DNA of 64,000 nt from Oxytricha trifallax. Its lineage: Eukaryota; Ciliophora; Spirotrichea; Sporadotrichida; Oxytrichidae. The first letter of the stretch is position 1. Each line of letters begins with the position of its first letter. The stretch covers positions 1-64,000 of the forward strand of contig ARYC01002088.1 of the NCBI GenBank assembly GCA_000711775.1, given 5' to 3'. This document shows, piece by piece, positions 10,040-19,473 of this stretch. The notes below the pieces were generated by a model. That model worked only from the letters and a program-made list of their open reading frames with translations. It had not been told where the DNA came from and searched no databases. Position numbers and translations under genes: made by a program.

Positions 10040-11345
10040 TATCTGTTTCTCTTACGGGCGTTCTATTTGAGTTGTGATTGGATTTTGCTTAATTTTGTGT
10101 GCTCGCTCTATATGGTCTCCTCCTCAGATCTGTCGTAGAGATAGTTTGCCAATTGTACTGATTGAAGGGGAAATTTATCTTGCATAATTTGCCTTCTACC
10201 ATTGGTGACACTATTAAGCATCTCCTCTCGAAGCAATCCTTCTCTTCTACCGACATCATGTTTCAGGGTAGGTCATTGGTTGTAATGATTGTGCAGCAGT
10301 CTTTGAAAAGTTTATTAATCTCCCCGAACTTCACTTCTACCGCGTAGCCTTTGCCTTCGAGTAGCTTCTTCATTGCTGGAATGTTGTATCTGCTAAAGAA
10401 CTTCTATAGGTTCATTTCATCAATCAGAACTATGTGTGGCTCTTTTTAAAATTCCTTGACTTTTTGTGAAAGTGCGAAGGCCCTGAGTTCAGTTTGTCAC
10501 AGAAAATATAGTGTCAATCATTTTCATGATTGTGCTATTGCCTATGTTTGCTGCTCCATACATCCCAATTTATCTTATTATCTTCTCTCTTTAATAACAC
10601 TTGATTTAGAGCATTGGCAATGTCCCAGTACCACAGAATTCTCAATACTTAATCTCTAAGTTTTGTGATTCATCAATGTGATGCTTGTGATTCTTAACAT
10701 ACTCCTATAACTGAGCTCTAATAGATATCTTGATTTTTTCCACAGAGCCTATTTGCTTTAGTCTCTTGTGAACGTTGTTGAATATCTATTGTTGTTGATA
10801 AATCTAAATTAGCGCATCTAAATCACCGAGGTTTTTTTGTAATACTCTCCGAAAGTCATTGAACCAATCGTCATGTTGTGTGCTATAAATTCTTTCAAAA
10901 AATGACTTGAATTTTTCTTCTGTGAAATTTACTTTATCTCCTCTAAAGTATTGCCAACAGCTATCTATCCGTATTGTAATTTGATCTATTATTCACATCC
11001 ATACACATGCCTTAATCCCTAATGTGAGATAAAGAACTCTTCAGCTGATTTAATGCTTAGTGGCGACATCTTGAAGCCTAATTTTTTAGAAGAGAGTAAA
11101 TCCTTTACGTGTCTTATTATTGAGGTACTCTCTTTATTGATGCCTTTGGAATCTTTTAAAATCATAATGTGGAAGTAGAATTTATCACTTTTCTCGTCGC
11201 TATAAGCATCGACTTGAGGTATAAGGGGTTAGCTTGATTGTAACTTTTCGTGAATCTCCCCTGCTTTGTCTTATGTTATAGAATCAGAGATACACAAAAA
11301 GAAATCGTGGCTGTAGTTGTACTATTTATTGTGTTTTAACATTTA
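10040..11345 (-). pseudogene. Rep-like protein (nickase plus S3H helicase), relic
   Basis: Read with the ciliate code, the minus strand gives an N-terminal block (SHDFFLCISDSIT), a hydrophobic strand FYFHIMILKDSKGINK typical in position of a Rep core strand, a P-loop, a Walker-B-like block, and an NDLP block preceded by TIITT that corresponds to helicase motif C. A related protein is encoded at 27454-28530. The function in life would be to nick an origin and unwind DNA for rolling-circle-type replication. The copy is broken in several places. Assignment to Rep rather than another S3H helicase rests on the domain order and the small size. Confidence 0.65.
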
Positions 11346-11501
11346 AGAATCATCAAGCGGCGATTAGTTTTAAAATAAATAGTTCTTTTAATTTCAATAT
11401 TTTTTTTCTATACATTTCAAATGCAATTTATAAATAAATAATTAATTGATAAATAGTTTTGCACACAACCGACCCTTTGTTGGATATTTATATTTTTGAC
11501 A

Positions 11502-11672
11502 TTCGCACACTGCACAATATCTTATTATATCCAGTTATTTATTTAATTTTTTAATAATTACTAATAATAAAATTCCGATAAAGAGTACTCCTAATTTAGA
11601 GGCAGTTATAATAAATAATTTAAATTGATTTAACTAATATATAGAAAAAATTTCCATTTCAAATTTATTTTA
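11502..11672. repeat. right inverted repeat of Rep element
   Basis: Reverse complement of the left repeat with scattered differences and a few gaps. The inner edge is GCACACTGCACAATAT. Confidence 0.85.
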
Positions 11673-11689
11673 ATAATACTATTCCTGCA

Positions 11690-14257
11690 ATCCATAGCAA
11701 ACTGGATCTAATGCCATTTAATCACAATTTTTGATTGAATACACTGAAGTATTGAGCAAATATATGAATAGTTTATATATAGAAGATGAGTACTACTAGA
11801 ATGCTCAAGATTTCTCAATTACAATTGAATCCGCTAATGAGTACTTAGTGAAAGAAACCTACGCAGAGTTTTTGGGATATGACCACCTTAATATACCTGA
11901 AGATTACAAAGATATTAGTGATGAAGCTTCAGACATAACAGAGGATGCAGTAATTGTAGGAGCTGATGATTACATTTTTGTTATCCCCGTTATCCCTTAG
12001 TGTTCAAATGATCTAAATATCAATTCTTTTTTATTTGATTCAGGGGATTTGCCATTTTAGATAGTATTTAACCCCATTTTAAGAACGCTAATAATGACGC
12101 CAGATGATAATGATTATGCTAGAACATACACTTTGTCATATATTGTTACAATTATTGACGATTTAGCAATTGTAAACTAAGTTGATTTAGAATTAGAGAT
12201 TTAAGTACATTAACCATCTATTACTAGTGAAGATTTTTAAACTGAGTTTACTCTCTCGACGTTCCATGAAATTCCAATCCAACTTAAAATATTGTTGGAA
12301 GCAATTAATATCAATTAAAATATCCGTTTATGATGAATTCAATATTGATACACCAACTATATACGATATTACATTAACGATAAGAGAAAATTAAGTAGCT
12401 ATATTGAACTCTAGTGTCTCTTAAACTATTGCTTCTTCATTTATTGCTGCATCTTATAGAAAAAATTTTACAGCTTTCAAACTTTGTTGATTTAGAGGAA
12501 GATGTCTAAACTATATCATGTATAAAATCTGCAAAAAATTCGGCTTCTACTTCTTTGATAACCGTCACTTCAGATCCTTTAACTGGGGATTTAGCAACTA
12601 GTGGAAATGTTCCAAGCAGCGTCTCAAATATTGCAACCTACACTTGTACAGCAACCGATGAGTTTGAAGCAATATCCACTACTTATAATTTCATACTTTC
12701 AGTTGTTGAAAATGCTGAAATTACAGTCACTTAATTTAATGACTAATTCATAGTTAAGAATGGAATAAATGATCTATTTGAAATGAATTTATAATCAAAC
12801 TGTGTTGATTCTTTAGATAAAACCATATCTTATAACATATACATTAACAATACAGCTTATGACCCTGCAATTAATGATACCTAGTTTACTTGGAATTCTG
12901 CTAATCTTCAACTAAATTTTGATTTTTTCGATAATACTAAAGCAGAGACATTTATAATGAAACTTGAATGCTCAGATGACTACAATTCAGCAAAATCAAT
13001 GACTTAGTCATTAATTCTACAGCTAATCTTCCTTTAACTAACACAGATAATATTAATGATCTATTAATATTTTCGGCAGAAGATGGATACACAAATTTTT
13101 ACCCTCATTTATCACTGATTTTGATGCAGAAACAGGAAGTATAAGTTTGTCATCAGATGAATCAATGATTGGCACATATTATATGGAGCTTGTAGGAGCA
13201 GATAGTATTGGATTAGAGACAACTGTTCCTTTTTGCAATTTAACTTGAAGGTAATCATCAATAATTCAAATAATACTAATTTAGAATGCTATCAAACTTG
13301 CTATACTTGCACCGATATTCTTGATAATACTTGCTAAACCTGCAAAGATGATAAATATTTCTATAATAACTAATGCATTTATGCATGCCCAGATGGAGCT
13401 TATGACGAGCCAGAAGCTAAGGAATGTAATGACTGTCCCGTTGAGTGTGATAAATGCTATGAACCAGAAAAAACGAGTGTTTCTCTGTTTTATCATATTT
13501 TACCTAACCAAATTTGATTAGAAATGCAAAACTGGTTACTCTATGCTTGGAAATGGTTCTTTTGAAGAGTACTTTGATAGCTCCTGGGATGATTTCTCAG
13601 AATAGCAATGCAAATGTATTAAAATTAAGATATTATCTCACATTTGTTTTTAAAAATTTATACTTCGGATTATCAGTTGTGATTTGACCTGAAATAATTA
13701 TTTGAGACTACAGATGCTTACATTACATGTCCTCTTTTAATGACATAGCATCAGAAGAATTAGCTTGCAATGATAATTAATTATATATTGATAATACTTC
13801 AGGAGAAGATGGCTGTTTATGGAACAGAAAATTGACAATCAGATGTACCTATGATGCAGATGCTTAAACAATAATAACAGTTTAAGAAAATTCTCTGCCT
13901 AATCATTGTATGTACTGAGGAGACTCTAAACTACCTAATGATAAGTTGATCAGTTTTTAAGTTGCTTTTAATCTTAAAACAGTTGCGCATACTTCACAAA
14001 ATTTCAACGCTTATGCAAAGGCTAACTTATATCTTTGCAATTAAGTATGGCAAAATGCTCTTGATTCATAGACAGTGTAAAAATATACAGGAATATTAGA
14101 AAATGAAGTACTATCTGTTGGTGATTTATTAAATGGAGTTCTAATATTGATAGGCAATTCAGCAGTAAGCATTGATGCTTTCTACCCAGCAACTATTTCA
14201 GCTGCTAAAATTATAGATTTCGATGTTTGTCTTGGAAGTTCTTTAAATAGAGATTTA
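11690..14257 (+). pseudogene. surface-protein gene, cadherin-like repeats and furin-like Cys-rich segment
   Basis: The first 210 codons (from about 11694 to 12320) are open in one frame with TAA/TAG as Gln and read as acidic beta-rich extracellular sequence (FNPILRTLIMTPDDND, YTLSYIVTIIDD). Later blocks repeat the cadherin-like style: FEAISTTYNFILSVVENAE, then NAEITVTQFNDQFIVKN. At 13285-13480 comes a cysteine-rich segment with CYQTCYTC, CQTCKDD, CIYACPDG and CDKCYEP, as in furin-like repeats of ciliate surface proteins. Frame changes occur near 12320, 12480, 13010 and 13200 and again after 13500. The role is probably cell surface, inferred from composition. The 882-bp element at 14258 ends this piece. 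Confidence 0.6.
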
Positions 14258-14521
14258 GGTCGAATTGAGTGATAAATCGAGTTAAATAATAATAACTGAA
14301 ATCAACAAACCTAATAAAAAAGTGTAATATATAATGGTATTTATATAGTTTTATAATTATATATTTTTCGTTAATTAATTTAAATGGAGATGATTTATTC
14401 AATAGTTTAGTTATGTTATAGTTGATTTCGCACTTTAGTTTAATAATGTATATTGTGCAGCTCTATTCTACATAAATTTTATATTCATAATATCTGACAA
14501 AAATAATGGTTTTATCATTTA

Positions 14522-14566
14522 TAGAGGTGCTCACGAAATGTTGTATTTATTGCGAGAAAATCAGTT
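14522..14566. repeat. opposed hairpin, left, in 882-bp element copy 2
   Basis: Degenerate version of the hairpin at 2462-2508, with CACGAAAT and TTGCGAGA still alignable. Stem partly lost. Confidence 0.5.
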
Positions 14567-14828
14567 TTTATATTTTACGTTATTCTCATTGCTCATTAAG
14601 TTATAAAATCTTATGTCTAGAATACTGCATGCGTTTTTGTGGAAAAGAATATAACATATTTTGAGATAGATTTTGTTACTAATAAAAGTAACTACCTTAA
14701 AATCTTTCTGTATTAATACTATTTTCATGTAAACCAGAAATCAAGTTAAGTTTTACTGTAAAAAGCATGCAATTTTTAATAATTAAAAAATAAAACAACA
14801 TTGATAACAAAAAATATTACAAATAAAG

Positions 14829-14871
14829 AGATGGGAGCCTCTCGCTAAAAAAATATTTTTTTGCGAGTCAC
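14829..14871. repeat. opposed hairpin, right, in 882-bp element copy 2
   Basis: GGGAGCCTCTCGC and GCGAGTCACTCC enclose an A7-T7-like loop. Stem ends GGAG/CTCC and CTCGC/GCGAG match. Confidence 0.75.
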
Positions 14872-15141
14872 TCCGGATGTGATTAAAATAGAAATTTTGG
14901 CAGGGTCGAGGTATATAAGAAGAAATTAAAGGAATCTCTAAGAATCTGTGGGACTAAATTTTATTGCTTAATGTAATTAAGCACGGCTCAATTTTAAAAT
15001 CTCCCCACCATTGCTTGAAAAGATAATAAATTATCTTAAAATTAATAATTATAAAAATTTTATTCGAAACAATAATGAATTCGTAGAATTGTTGATTTCG
15101 TTGAATATTTAAATTTCCTATTTTTCAACAAATATGACCTA

Positions 15142-15328
15142 ATTACTGGCACTATCTATCTTTTTCACCTTCCATCTTTAGTTCTACTCCAATAATAAAG
15201 TAAATGCCATGGAATGCGAAGAGATCAGTTAATGCTCACCAAATGAATTGAAATATGGAATCTCATTCTTAACAAGCGCTTAAAAGACAGTAACAACAAT
15301 AGGCATTGCAAGAGATGGTCATATGATT
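15142..15328 (+). pseudogene. coding-like piece between two elements
   Basis: A plus frame gives FYSNNKVNAMECEEISQCSP and TSAQKTVTTIGIARDGHMI, ending exactly at the TBE target site. The Cys-containing, beta-rich style fits the surface-protein gene on the left. After the TBE, 21075 onward reads GPYNSNGVLWQPFQYDVCYR, which could be the continuation. Confidence 0.4.
15326..15328. other. TBE target-site duplication (left), ATT
   Basis: ATT is repeated at 21072-21074 on the far side of the element. ANT is the known TBE target. Confidence 0.9.
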
Positions 15329-15413
15329 CAAAACCCCAAAACCCCTTAGTGAGGTTTATAAGTGCTTTGATTTGTAGGGTATAGTTGGGGTCTTATTGGG
15401 GTTAGTAGAGAAA
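15329..15413 (+). repeat. TBE left terminal inverted repeat
   Basis: Matches the reverse complement of 20987-21071 with one mismatch over 85 bp. The outer 17 bp are the C4A4-type repeat. Confidence 0.97.
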
Positions 15414-15430
15414 TTAGGCCAATTTGCAAA

Positions 15431-16492
15431 ATGAGAAATAGAAATTAGCGAAATTTAGGGTCTATTTATGATGAGTAATATTTAGATTTACTGCTTAAGC
15501 TTAGGTATGGTACAAGTATTAATATAGACTAAGTCAAACCAGTAATGAATTATGCTGCTATAGCAAAGCTCCTGCGCAAGAGTGCCTCAACAGTTAGGTA
15601 TCATTGCTTGTTGGCTGTTTAGCATTATAATTCAGGCACTTGAAAGCATCCTGCAAGAAAATAAAAGTTCTCACAGCACCATATTGACTACCTCTGCGAC
15701 TCGAAGACTTTAAAGTATTGGGCACACTTTCCACTAGACTAGCGAGCTGTGATGTTTCATCGCAAGTTTCCTGACATGCGTATCTCTCCTTAAACTATAG
15801 CAAACATTTATAGAAGAACTGGTATTACTTTCAAGACTGTCAACAGAGTGAAGAGAGTGATTGATTTTACAGTGCCATTTTATAGTAATAATTTAAACTA
15901 TATATATGATTAAATGCAGAGAGCTATTACTAATAACATCAAGTTCATACACGCTGATGAAGCAGTGTTTACATTCAACACCTTTATTAATAAGTCTTGG
16001 TATAAGAAGTATGATAATATAGAAGTCTATGATTAAAAAGTGAAGGTAGTCACCCATGCAATTTTAGCTGGTATAAGTGAAGATTCAGGCTTAGAGAGTT
16101 ATGTTATTCATCCTCGCTCTATTAAGCGAGAGTAGTATATAGAGTTCCTACATAAGCTGAGAGATAAATACAACGATTAAGAGATCATCCTGTTTGTTGA
16201 CAACCTCTCAGTTCATAAGACTAAGGAGTCTAAGAAAGCTTATGAAGAGTTAAACATTACTCCTGTATACAATGTTCCTTACAGCCCTTAATTTAATGGA
16301 ATTGAATTCTACTGGAGTTAAATCAAGACCCACTACAAGAAACTGCTGCTATATCACCTAATGCATGACTTGCCTATAGATACAGTAGACTTGATTCAGA
16401 GTAGCTGCAAGAGAGTAAGCATAGATAAGACAACAGTTTGTGGCGAGAGAAGGAAGAATGAATGTTTATAAATAAGTTTTAGATTTAAATGA
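15431..16492 (+). CDS. TBE 42-kDa transposase, open
   Basis: 353 codons plus TGA, open throughout when TAA and TAG are read as Gln (about 18 such codons). It is a DDE transposase of the IS630/Tc1-mariner class that excises and joins TBE ends. The N-terminus has a helix-turn-helix-like region (YAAIAKLLRKSASTVRYH). The catalytic triad is complete: Asp in HADEAVF, Asp in FVDNLSVHK and Glu in FNGIEFYW, with 34 residues between the last two (D34E). The start at 15431 is the first ATG in frame after the inverted repeat and gives the family length. It ends 10 bp from the convergent 22-kDa gene. All landmarks of an active enzyme are present, unlike the copy at 1-1017. Confidence 0.95.
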
Positions 16493-16845
16493 ATGAATAA
16501 AGTCACATATTAAACTAACCCATAAAAGGGTTTGGCTTCTCTTTCTTCTCCTCTTCTTATGGCTTGCTTGGGCCCATATTTCTTCTCTTTGTGCCAGCTC
16601 CTGCATCTATGTTCATTTCTTCTGACTTTTAAACATCTTTATAAAGCCTCTTGCTCACTTCATAAATAGTCTATGACTTTCCCTCTCTGTGAACCTTCGC
16701 ATGCTCTTTCATTAGGAATATACCAGTTCCAGGTTTCCCTACAAAGTTAAGAATCAAAGCTTACGAGAGAGAATGGATGCTTCTTAAGCTCAGCGAGCCA
16801 GGTCTCGCTTATTAGTATGCCTTGCTTCTTTTAATCTTCAGGAGA

Positions 16846-16879
<34 letters not shown>

Positions 16880-17033
16880 TGATCACATTGAGGTCTCTGG
16901 GGACCCCCGATCAATAATTGCGTTAATGCAAATAAGGGTCAAGCCCTTTTATAAATTTATAAATCATCTGATCTGTTCAATCTCTCTGGTTGCTCATCTC
17001 ATGATATTTTAATTAATTTCTTGAAAAATTAAC

Positions 17034-17312
17034 TCAAAATAATCTGTTTTTGTGAGCCCACAACTGTCTTAGATATACTCTTTCTCTGTAAAAATTGAGT
17101 ATGTGTTTCTGAATCTCCTCTTCTTCTTCTTCGCTATCAATGGAACTGATTCCATCGTATACTCCGAACTCCACGTAATTTTAGAGTTCTTCAAAAGTTT
17201 CTTCAAAAGCTCTCAGAGTTAAATAGCTGTTTTCCATGCAACCGACATTGTTGCAGATTGGGCACCATTTCCCGTTGATTTTCAAATCATACAGTCTTAC
17301 ATCCCTGAACAT
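17034..17312 (-). CDS. small acidic protein with CxxC motif inside the insertion
   Basis: 92 codons plus TGA on the minus strand, with one TAA as Gln. It has a KWCPICNNVGC motif near the N-terminus that could bind zinc, then helical acidic sequence with a run of Glu around residues 63-70. Upstream and downstream are non-coding. No relative is recognised. It may be the only product of the inserted element, or part of a gene carried by it. Confidence 0.5.
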
Positions 17313-18464
17313 CTTTATTAATTTCTTATTATTATATATAATATCGAAGTCCCAAATCTTTTATATTATATTTAGTAACAAAGTTTAATATTAGTGGTTA
17401 ATATCCAGATTTTAAACCAAAATCTATGGGGTTTAGGGATTTAGGGGTTTTCGGGTTTTCAAAAGTATTCTCTGGCTTTAGGTCAGAGCAAGTTACTATG
17501 AATTATGGTTGGTGGTTTAGGTTGTCTCTACTTGGTACCTTATTGGTTGACTGTGTATTAGTATTTGGTATTAAGTACCTAGATTCGTTTGGGTGATTCC
17601 CGTCGTATCTTTGGTCAAAAAGTTTTTTTTAGGGTACCTCGGGTGATTCTCTTATTTCTATGAGTCGAATTTTACTATTAAATAGGATTCGAGGAGTCTT
17701 TTCTTATCGTGACGTATTATGAAATTTTTGAGAATTTTGAGAGTAGAGAGTGATTCCTTTCAATTCGTATCTTTGTGCTTTTCCATTTCTACCTATTTGG
17801 TATGAGAAAATGGGTGAATGAGTTTAGGGTTTTCTAGAAGTTGTTAGAAAGGAGGTAAAGAGGGATTTTCTGTTTGTTATGAGGTTTTAACAGTTGACAG
17901 TGTATAGTAGTCTTGTGTGTTCTTTCACTTTAAGACTAATGGTAGAAAAGTACTGTTTGAGAGGTGTTTAAAACTAAATGGCAAAATTTATTCGGTCAGG
18001 CCTCATGCCTACTTGAAGGTAAAAATGTCATCATGAACAGAGAGTGGACTTTTTGGTAGTGGTTTGGAGCTGGGTAGATGGCTACTTGGTCGCTGGCTCA
18101 TCGATTTTGTTTGTTATAGTGTGCTAGACTCTAGATAATCAATTCGAAAATTAAGAAAATCTAATAATTGAGTGGGCGCTCCAGTGTGCTAAGGTTACGT
18201 GTAGTACCTAGCTAGGTGAAGAACGGGTGCTGAAAGAATGTACTGACTTAAGGGTGTCAAATCTGACATACTCTATGATTAAGGCCACTCGTGAGTATGT
18301 GTGTACTTCTTTGTTAAAACGCACCTCCGGATCCTACGATCCAGCTGGGGGAAGTTCGCTTTTCGGACTAATGAGGTAGAATGTTCTACCTTTTGATTAG
18401 AACGGTTTGACTGTCCCTCCTCGTTCCGACCTTTTACTTAACTTTTTAAGTTAATATTTTTTTT
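17313..18464. other. G/T-rich part of insertion, no gene
   Basis: No open frame of note on either strand with the ciliate code. Contains several short inverted repeats (GGATCCTACGATCC at 18329-18342, GGTAGAATGTTCTACC) and the repeated word GGGTGATTC (17591 and 17641). Could be a structured non-coding RNA template. Confidence 0.4.
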
Positions 18465-18919
18465 TTCAGGAGAAATAGAGTAGCGTTTTTTGTGAGCTTC
18501 TTCAATGATCTCTCTGAGATAACTCTCTCTTAAAGTGCCGAGAACTCCAAAGAAGAAGCTCCTTTCTGGAAGCTTGTTAGAGAGTTGTTTCTTGGTAGGA
18601 AGGAAAACTACCAACTCTTCATCTTTCATCGCATCCTCGTAGAGATTAGTGACTGAAATCTCTGGGTAGTTTGGTATATCTATCAACTTTATTTCACTGT
18701 TTTTGAAGGCTTTCTTCTCATCGCAGAGTATAGCTTTTAAGAATGAATTTTGGTACCTTCCATCGTTGGCAGGAATAAACCCACTATAGTATATGATTAA
18801 GTATATGTCACATGCTTACCATGCTAAGTGAGGTATCGATAGAGATCTTCCTTGCTTCTAAATCTTGAGAATATTTCTTAAGCTTCAACCCTCTTCATTG
18901 CAGTACCTATAGATTCCAT

Positions 18920-19473
18920 CCTTGTTCCTTCTCTTGTTATTGAATTTCAAATTTTAATATATAGAGTTCTGGATCCTACTGTTAAAAATCTTAGTATTAA
19001 ATATGGGCATCTTATTGGAGGTCAACCTGCTAAGGATACGTGGAGAAAGCTGGCAGAAGGTGTAACATAACTTCAGAGATGGAGCTCCATTTTTATCAAT
19101 TTAGTTCCATTAAATTAGTACTAAATTTGTTTAAATTTTATTAGTACCGGTACTAAATTCGTTTAATTTTAATTGGAACCAATTTAATAGTACCAAAACG
19201 TAATTAGTACCTAGTTTTAATCAAGTGAGGTTTTAATGGAAAAGTTCCAATCTGGTTTAAAACTTAATTGGTACCAGTACCAACCTGAACTTTATCTGAG
19301 TGGTACCACAATCAAAATTATTAAGAGTAAAATTTCGAAAATTATACTTATAAACTGAGTATAAATATGAAGTCTTAGAGCTTAGATCAAACCATCATTA
19401 ATGCTGTTGCAACTCCTATATAGTCCAGATATAGCTATAGAGGTTTTAAGAGCTTTATAATAGAAATTTAAAT
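18920..19473. promoter_or_regulatory. divergent intergenic region with GTACC/GGTAC repeats
   Basis: Lies between the starts of the 22-kDa (minus) and zinc-finger/kinase (plus) genes. From 19115 to 19310 the words TTAGTACC, GGTACTAAAT and TTGGTACCA recur at least eight times, several as perfect palindromes (GGTACC). A TATA-like run lies at about 19345-19375. Probably a shared promoter or binding-site cluster. Confidence 0.5.

Larger units (their letters stand above)
9812..11672 (-). mobile_element. Rep-coding element with long inverted repeats (fossil)
   Basis: About 1.86 kb bounded by roughly 160-170-bp imperfect inverted repeats. Between them one minus-strand gene encodes a replication-initiator-like protein: an N-terminal segment that could be the nicking domain, then a superfamily-3-type helicase with a P-loop (GAANIGNST) and an acidic Walker-B-like block (IVLIDEMN). 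This combination is known from circular Rep-encoding ssDNA viruses and rolling-circle plasmids. The gene has several breaks, so the element is a relic. It sits inside a decayed surface-protein gene. Age: the repeats have diverged noticeably (roughly a fifth of sites by eye), so it is not recent. Confidence 0.75.
14258..15139. mobile_element. 882-bp TA-flanked inverted-repeat element, copy 2
   Basis: TA at 14256-14257 and at 15140-15141 flank GGTC...GACC ends. The length (882 bp) equals that of copy 1. Hairpins lie at 14522-14566 and 14829-14871, at the same distances from the ends as in copy 1, and the right one has the same AAATTTTGGCAGGGT plus GGTATATAA trailer. A TATTGTGCAG box at 14451-14460 corresponds to CTGCACAATA at 2924-2933 in copy 1 when one copy is inverted. 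The interior has diverged more than the ends. Non-coding. Confidence 0.8.
16849..18464. mobile_element. 1.6-kb insertion in TBE, 12-bp target duplication
   Basis: TTCAGGAGAAAT occurs at 16837-16848 and 18465-18476, and removing one copy with the insert restores the 22-kDa reading. The insert begins with an (AAT)n run (16849-16877) and ends with a T10 run. Its middle is G/T-rich on the plus strand, unlike the surroundings, and holds telomere-like GGGGTTTTCGGGTTTTC at about 17442-17458. Near the right end are short hairpins such as GGTAGAATGTTCTACC (18376-18391). The long target duplication and simple-sequence end suggest target-primed retrotransposition of a SINE- or truncated-LINE-like RNA, but no reverse transcriptase is present and the family is unknown. 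Confidence 0.75.
16503..18919 (-). pseudogene. TBE 22-kDa accessory gene, split by insertion
   Basis: Function unknown; a conserved TBE gene. It starts at the ATG at 18917-18919. Exon 1 contains FRSKEDLYRYLTQH, then a 36-nt GT...AG intron (18784-18819). Exon 2 contains IPNYPEISVTNLYEDAM, a VVFLP block and GVLGTLRESYLREII. A 1616-bp insertion (16849-18464) interrupts the SPE-DQKK codons, after which ILISETWLAELKKHPF and a Lys/Glu-rich basic tail follow. A second GT...AG intron is likely near 16740. A one-base shift near 18755 and another near the second intron also break the frame. Clear relatives lie at 40985-41824 and 61272-61999. Blocks, introns and the basic tail suggest a small DNA- or protein-binding partner of the transposase; this is inference. 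Confidence 0.8.

Noticed and set aside
16849-16877. (AAT)n run considered as a LINE 3' tail
   Set aside because: It lies at the end opposite the T10 run and the strand relation does not give an A-type tail on a sensible 3' end; left as an unexplained terminus.
18329-18345. Possible tRNA-like box B in the TBE insertion
   Set aside because: No matching box A at the right distance and no cloverleaf could be drawn.
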